53,620 nt of DNA, from contig NZ_JBHSHQ010000037.1 in NCBI RefSeq assembly GCF_042652985.1, positions 1-53,620 on the forward strand, given 5' to 3'. Position 1 is the first letter of the stretch; every line of letters starts with the position of its first letter. This stretch comes from Ruoffia tabacinasalis. Lineage in GTDB: Bacteria > Bacillota > Bacilli > Lactobacillales > Aerococcaceae. Both the position numbers and the translations under genes were made by a program. Positions 51,516-53,620 of this stretch are shown piece after piece. Under the pieces are notes generated by a model. The model was not told the DNA's origin. It worked only from the letters and a program-made list of their open reading frames with translations, and did no database searches.

Positions 51516-52856
51516 TTATACGACACCGTTCATAATCATTAATTTAGCAATACTTTCAAATGACGCAATATCTGCTCCGGCAGCATAGTCATGATCTAAG
51601 TTGTAATTATTACTTGCATCTAATGCTTGTTTGAAGATATCTTTCATGATGACTTTAAGTTTCTCGTCAACTTCTTCCGTTGTCCATCTTAGTCTTTGAG
51701 AGTTTTGACTCATCTCAAGCGCAGATACCGCAACCCCACCAGCGTTAGCGGCCTTACCAGGCCCATAGTATAATTTGTTTTCTTTATATACTTTTACTGC
51801 ATTTGTATGGCTTGGCATATTTGCCCCTTCAGCGACAAATTTAATTCCATTATCAACTAAACGTTGGGCTTGTTCTTCGTTAATCTCATTTTGAGTTGCA
51901 CATGGTAAAGCAATATCAGCTTTAATATCATGGTCCCAAAGTGATCCTTCGAAGTACTCAGCGTCTGAATGAGTATCAATGTATTCTTTAATTCTTCCAC
52001 GGTTATCAATTTTAATTTGTTTTACAGTATCTAAATCAATACCATTTTCAACATAAATTGCCCCATCTGAGTCACTTAATGAAACAACTACACCACCAAG
52101 TTCCATGGCTTTCTTAGCAGCAAAATACGCTACATTTCCAGATCCAGAAATAATAATCTTCTTACCTTCTATTGATTCGTTCACTTCAGTCAACATCTCT
52201 AATAAAAAGTAAATTAATCCGTAACCCGTTGCTTCAGTACGTCCTTGACTACCGCCAGCTGGAATGGGTTTCCCAGTTAATACACCAGGAGTTTTAGCAT
52301 TTAAGCGTTTGTATTGCCCAAACATGTAACCAATTTCTCGTGCACCTACACCAATATCTCCGGCAGGCACATCTTCATCGGCTCCAATGTATTTTTGTAA
52401 TTCAGTCATAAAACTTTGAGTAAAGTTCATCACTTCATTGTCTGATTTCCCTTTAGGATCAAAATCAGCTCCACCTTTACCCCCACCGATAGGTAGACCC
52501 GTTAAATCATTTTTAAAGATTTGCTCGAAAGCAAGAAACTTCATGATACTTTGGTTTACTGATGGATGGAAGCGAATACCACCTTTATAAGGTCCGTTTA
52601 AGGAATTAAATTGTACACGGTAACCACGATTTACTTGAACTTTCCCTTGATCATCTACCCAAGGAACACGAAAAGAAATAATTCTCTCTGGCTCAGTAAT
52701 TCGTTCTAATATTGCCAAATCTTCATATTCAGGATGTTTTTCAATCACTGGTTCAATTGCATCAAGAAAATCTTTTACAGCTTGTAAAAATTCTGTTTCA
52801 TGCTCAAAAGTCTTTGATAATTTGTCATAAACACGCGTCATATAATTATTTGCCAT
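51516..52856 (-). CDS. gdhA: NADP-specific glutamate dehydrogenase
   Basis: 446-residue enzyme that makes glutamate from 2-oxoglutarate, ammonia and NADPH. The N-terminal substrate domain has NGPYKGGIRFHP (about 88-99) and the catalytic-lysine motif LPIGGGKGGADFDPKGK (about 121-137). The Rossmann domain has IISGSGNVAYFAAKKAMELG. The length and motifs match the hexameric NADP-dependent type, which is anabolic. Monocistronic, with a promoter and a strong terminator. Confidence 0.95.
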   Translation of the reverse strand: MANNYMTRVYDKLSKTFEHETEFLQAVKDFLDAIEPVIEKHPEYEDLAILERITEPERIISFRVPWVDDQGKVQVNRGYRVQFNSLNGPYKGGIRFHPSVNQSIMKFLAFEQIFKNDLTGLPIGGGKGGADFDPKGKSDNEVMNFTQSFMTELQKYIGADEDVPAGDIGVGAREIGYMFGQYKRLNAKTPGVLTGKPIPAGGSQGRTEATGYGLIYFLLEMLTEVNESIEGKKIIISGSGNVAYFAAKKAMELGGVVVSLSDSDGAIYVENGIDLDTVKQIKIDNRGRIKEYIDTHSDAEYFEGSLWDHDIKADIALPCATQNEINEEQAQRLVDNGIKFVAEGANMPSHTNAVKVYKENKLYYGPGKAANAGGVAVSALEMSQNSQRLRWTTEEVDEKLKVIMKDIFKQALDASNNYNLDHDYAAGADIASFESIAKLMIMNGVV

Positions 52857-52885
52857 TATGTGTCACTCCTCTTTTCGTATATATC

Positions 52886-52915
52886 ATTATAACACAGCTT
52901 TGTTTTTCATGATAA
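52886..52915 (-). promoter_or_regulatory. promoter of gdhA
   Basis: The minus strand has -10 TATAAT (52886-52891), an 18-nt spacer and -35 TTATCA (52910-52915), about 30 nt upstream of the gdhA start, with GAGGAGTG as RBS. Confidence 0.6.
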
Positions 52916-52932
52916 TATTTTAATAAAGCTCT

Positions 52933-53463
52933 CTAATTTCTCATCTCATTTAAATAGAAATATACATCCGATTTACCCTCTTGCTGAGTAAAATCATAAT
53001 CGTAATTGTTAAAGCCACCAATCTCAAAACCTTGTTTTAAATAAAATTTACAAGCGCCTAAATTATTATCTTGTCCAATAGTGAATACGCCTTTATAACC
53101 TAGACTTTGGGCTTCTATGAGACCCTGTTTAATCAATGCTTGACCGTGTCCAAATCGGCGGTATGCTTTCATTACTTTTAAATCAGATAAGTACATATAC
53201 TTATTCCAGTGATTTTCAAAGATTGCTAATGCGACACATTTTGAATCTTGAAAAGCTCCAATGGCAAATCCTTTTTCAACAATCTCTTCATATATATAGT
53301 TCTCTTTAGGAAAAGTTTGTTCTTCAACTTGCTCGAACAATTCTTCTTTATAAGTCCATTGTTTATTATTTAATGAAACAACTAACTTGCCATATAATTC
53401 AAACGGCTCATTCGGTAAATTCAATGCTGCTTCTTCGTCTCTAGTTATGAGTTTATATTCCAT
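52933..53463 (-). CDS. GNAT family N-acetyltransferase, streptothricin-acetyltransferase-like
   Basis: 176-residue acetyltransferase. The acetyl-CoA site is seen in YLSDLKVMKAYRRFGHGQAL (about 108-127), then TIGQDNNLGACKFYLKQGFE (about 144-163) and IGGFNNYDYDF, a combination found in SatA-type streptothricin acetyltransferases and relatives. Whether it gives streptothricin resistance cannot be told. ATG 53463 is preceded by AGGTAGGTG at 6 nt; a GTG three codons earlier lies inside that RBS. Confidence 0.82.
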   Translation of the reverse strand: MEYKLITRDEEAALNLPNEPFELYGKLVVSLNNKQWTYKEELFEQVEEQTFPKENYIYEEIVEKGFAIGAFQDSKCVALAIFENHWNKYMYLSDLKVMKAYRRFGHGQALIKQGLIEAQSLGYKGVFTIGQDNNLGACKFYLKQGFEIGGFNNYDYDFTQQEGKSDVYFYLNEMRN

Positions 53464-53620
53464 GCCGATCACCTACCTTTTTTGATAATTACTACTATAC
53501 ACCTTTCGGGAAAATGTTACTATTCTCAGATAGATGTTCTATCTTAAATTTCTTGAATTGTAAAATTAAGCTAGAAAAATAAATAAACCATTTGTGGTAC
53601 ACTCAAATCAAATTTCCAAC

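Noticed and set aside
53464..53620. Possible promoter or gene start at the right edge
   Set aside because: Only A/T-rich sequence with no RBS, start codon in context, or convincing -35/-10 pair before the window ends.

Overview
The window is low-GC Firmicutes DNA that looks like order Lactobacillales, probably family Aerococcaceae. The evidence is the 5' end of a Bacilli-type 16S rRNA gene at the left edge, a streptococcal-type FabT/FabK fatty-acid cluster, and an FMN L-lactate oxidase whose active-site residues fall at the numbering I remember for the Aerococcus viridans enzyme. Genus is not assigned. Most genes are on the minus strand, in the same direction as the rRNA operon, with short gaps, ATGA/TAATG overlaps and many clear stem-loop terminators. 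I see no prophage, insertion sequence, CRISPR array or tRNA gene.

Layout. 1-1100: 16S 5' end (minus), its leader, and an unusual array of five tandem extended -10 promoters. 1121-3494: ppiB-yugI-pgi operon (minus). 3689-5796: a PAP2-related membrane protein, a ferredoxin/flavodoxin-NADP+ reductase and a PgpA-like phosphatase (plus). 5832-9277: yunD-yutD-yutF-lit-like operon (minus). 9376-10008: a membrane protein that looks like a CDP-alcohol phosphotransferase with a ruined active site. 10182-11030: DegV (plus). 11076-14695: alpha/beta hydrolase, CAP-like surface protein, exported polysaccharide deacetylase and a GNAT enzyme. 14854-20747: ftsW-ylbG-rsmD-coaD and comEA-comEC. 20976-24622: sodA, typA, an inositol monophosphatase family gene and a UPF0223 gene. 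24663-27921: a LysR regulator divergent from lrgA-lrgB-lactate oxidase. 27978-28909: a DUF985 cupin gene and an unknown small gene. 28958-35189: atpBEFHAGDC. 35664-40910: pdhABCD. 41475-51018: fabT-fabH-acpP-fabK-fabD-fabG-fabF-accB-fabZ-accC-accD-accA. 51261-51450: five tandem 40-bp hairpin repeats. 51516-53463: gdhA and a GNAT gene.

How it fits together. The window covers central carbon flow: Pgi in glycolysis, lactate oxidase and pyruvate dehydrogenase to acetyl-CoA, then acetyl-CoA carboxylase and type II fatty-acid synthesis under FabT, with two palindromic FabT boxes on the promoter. LrgAB homologues have been linked to pyruvate uptake, so the lrgAB-lox operon may couple lactate oxidation to pyruvate movement, with superoxide dismutase nearby.

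Items most worth a second look: the five-promoter rrn array with a conserved G at the predicted start site; an ATP synthase delta subunit that lacks its N-terminal domain and has an in-frame stop directly before its ATG; the 40-bp hairpin array; the degenerate CDP-alcohol phosphotransferase; and the lrgAB-lox arrangement.
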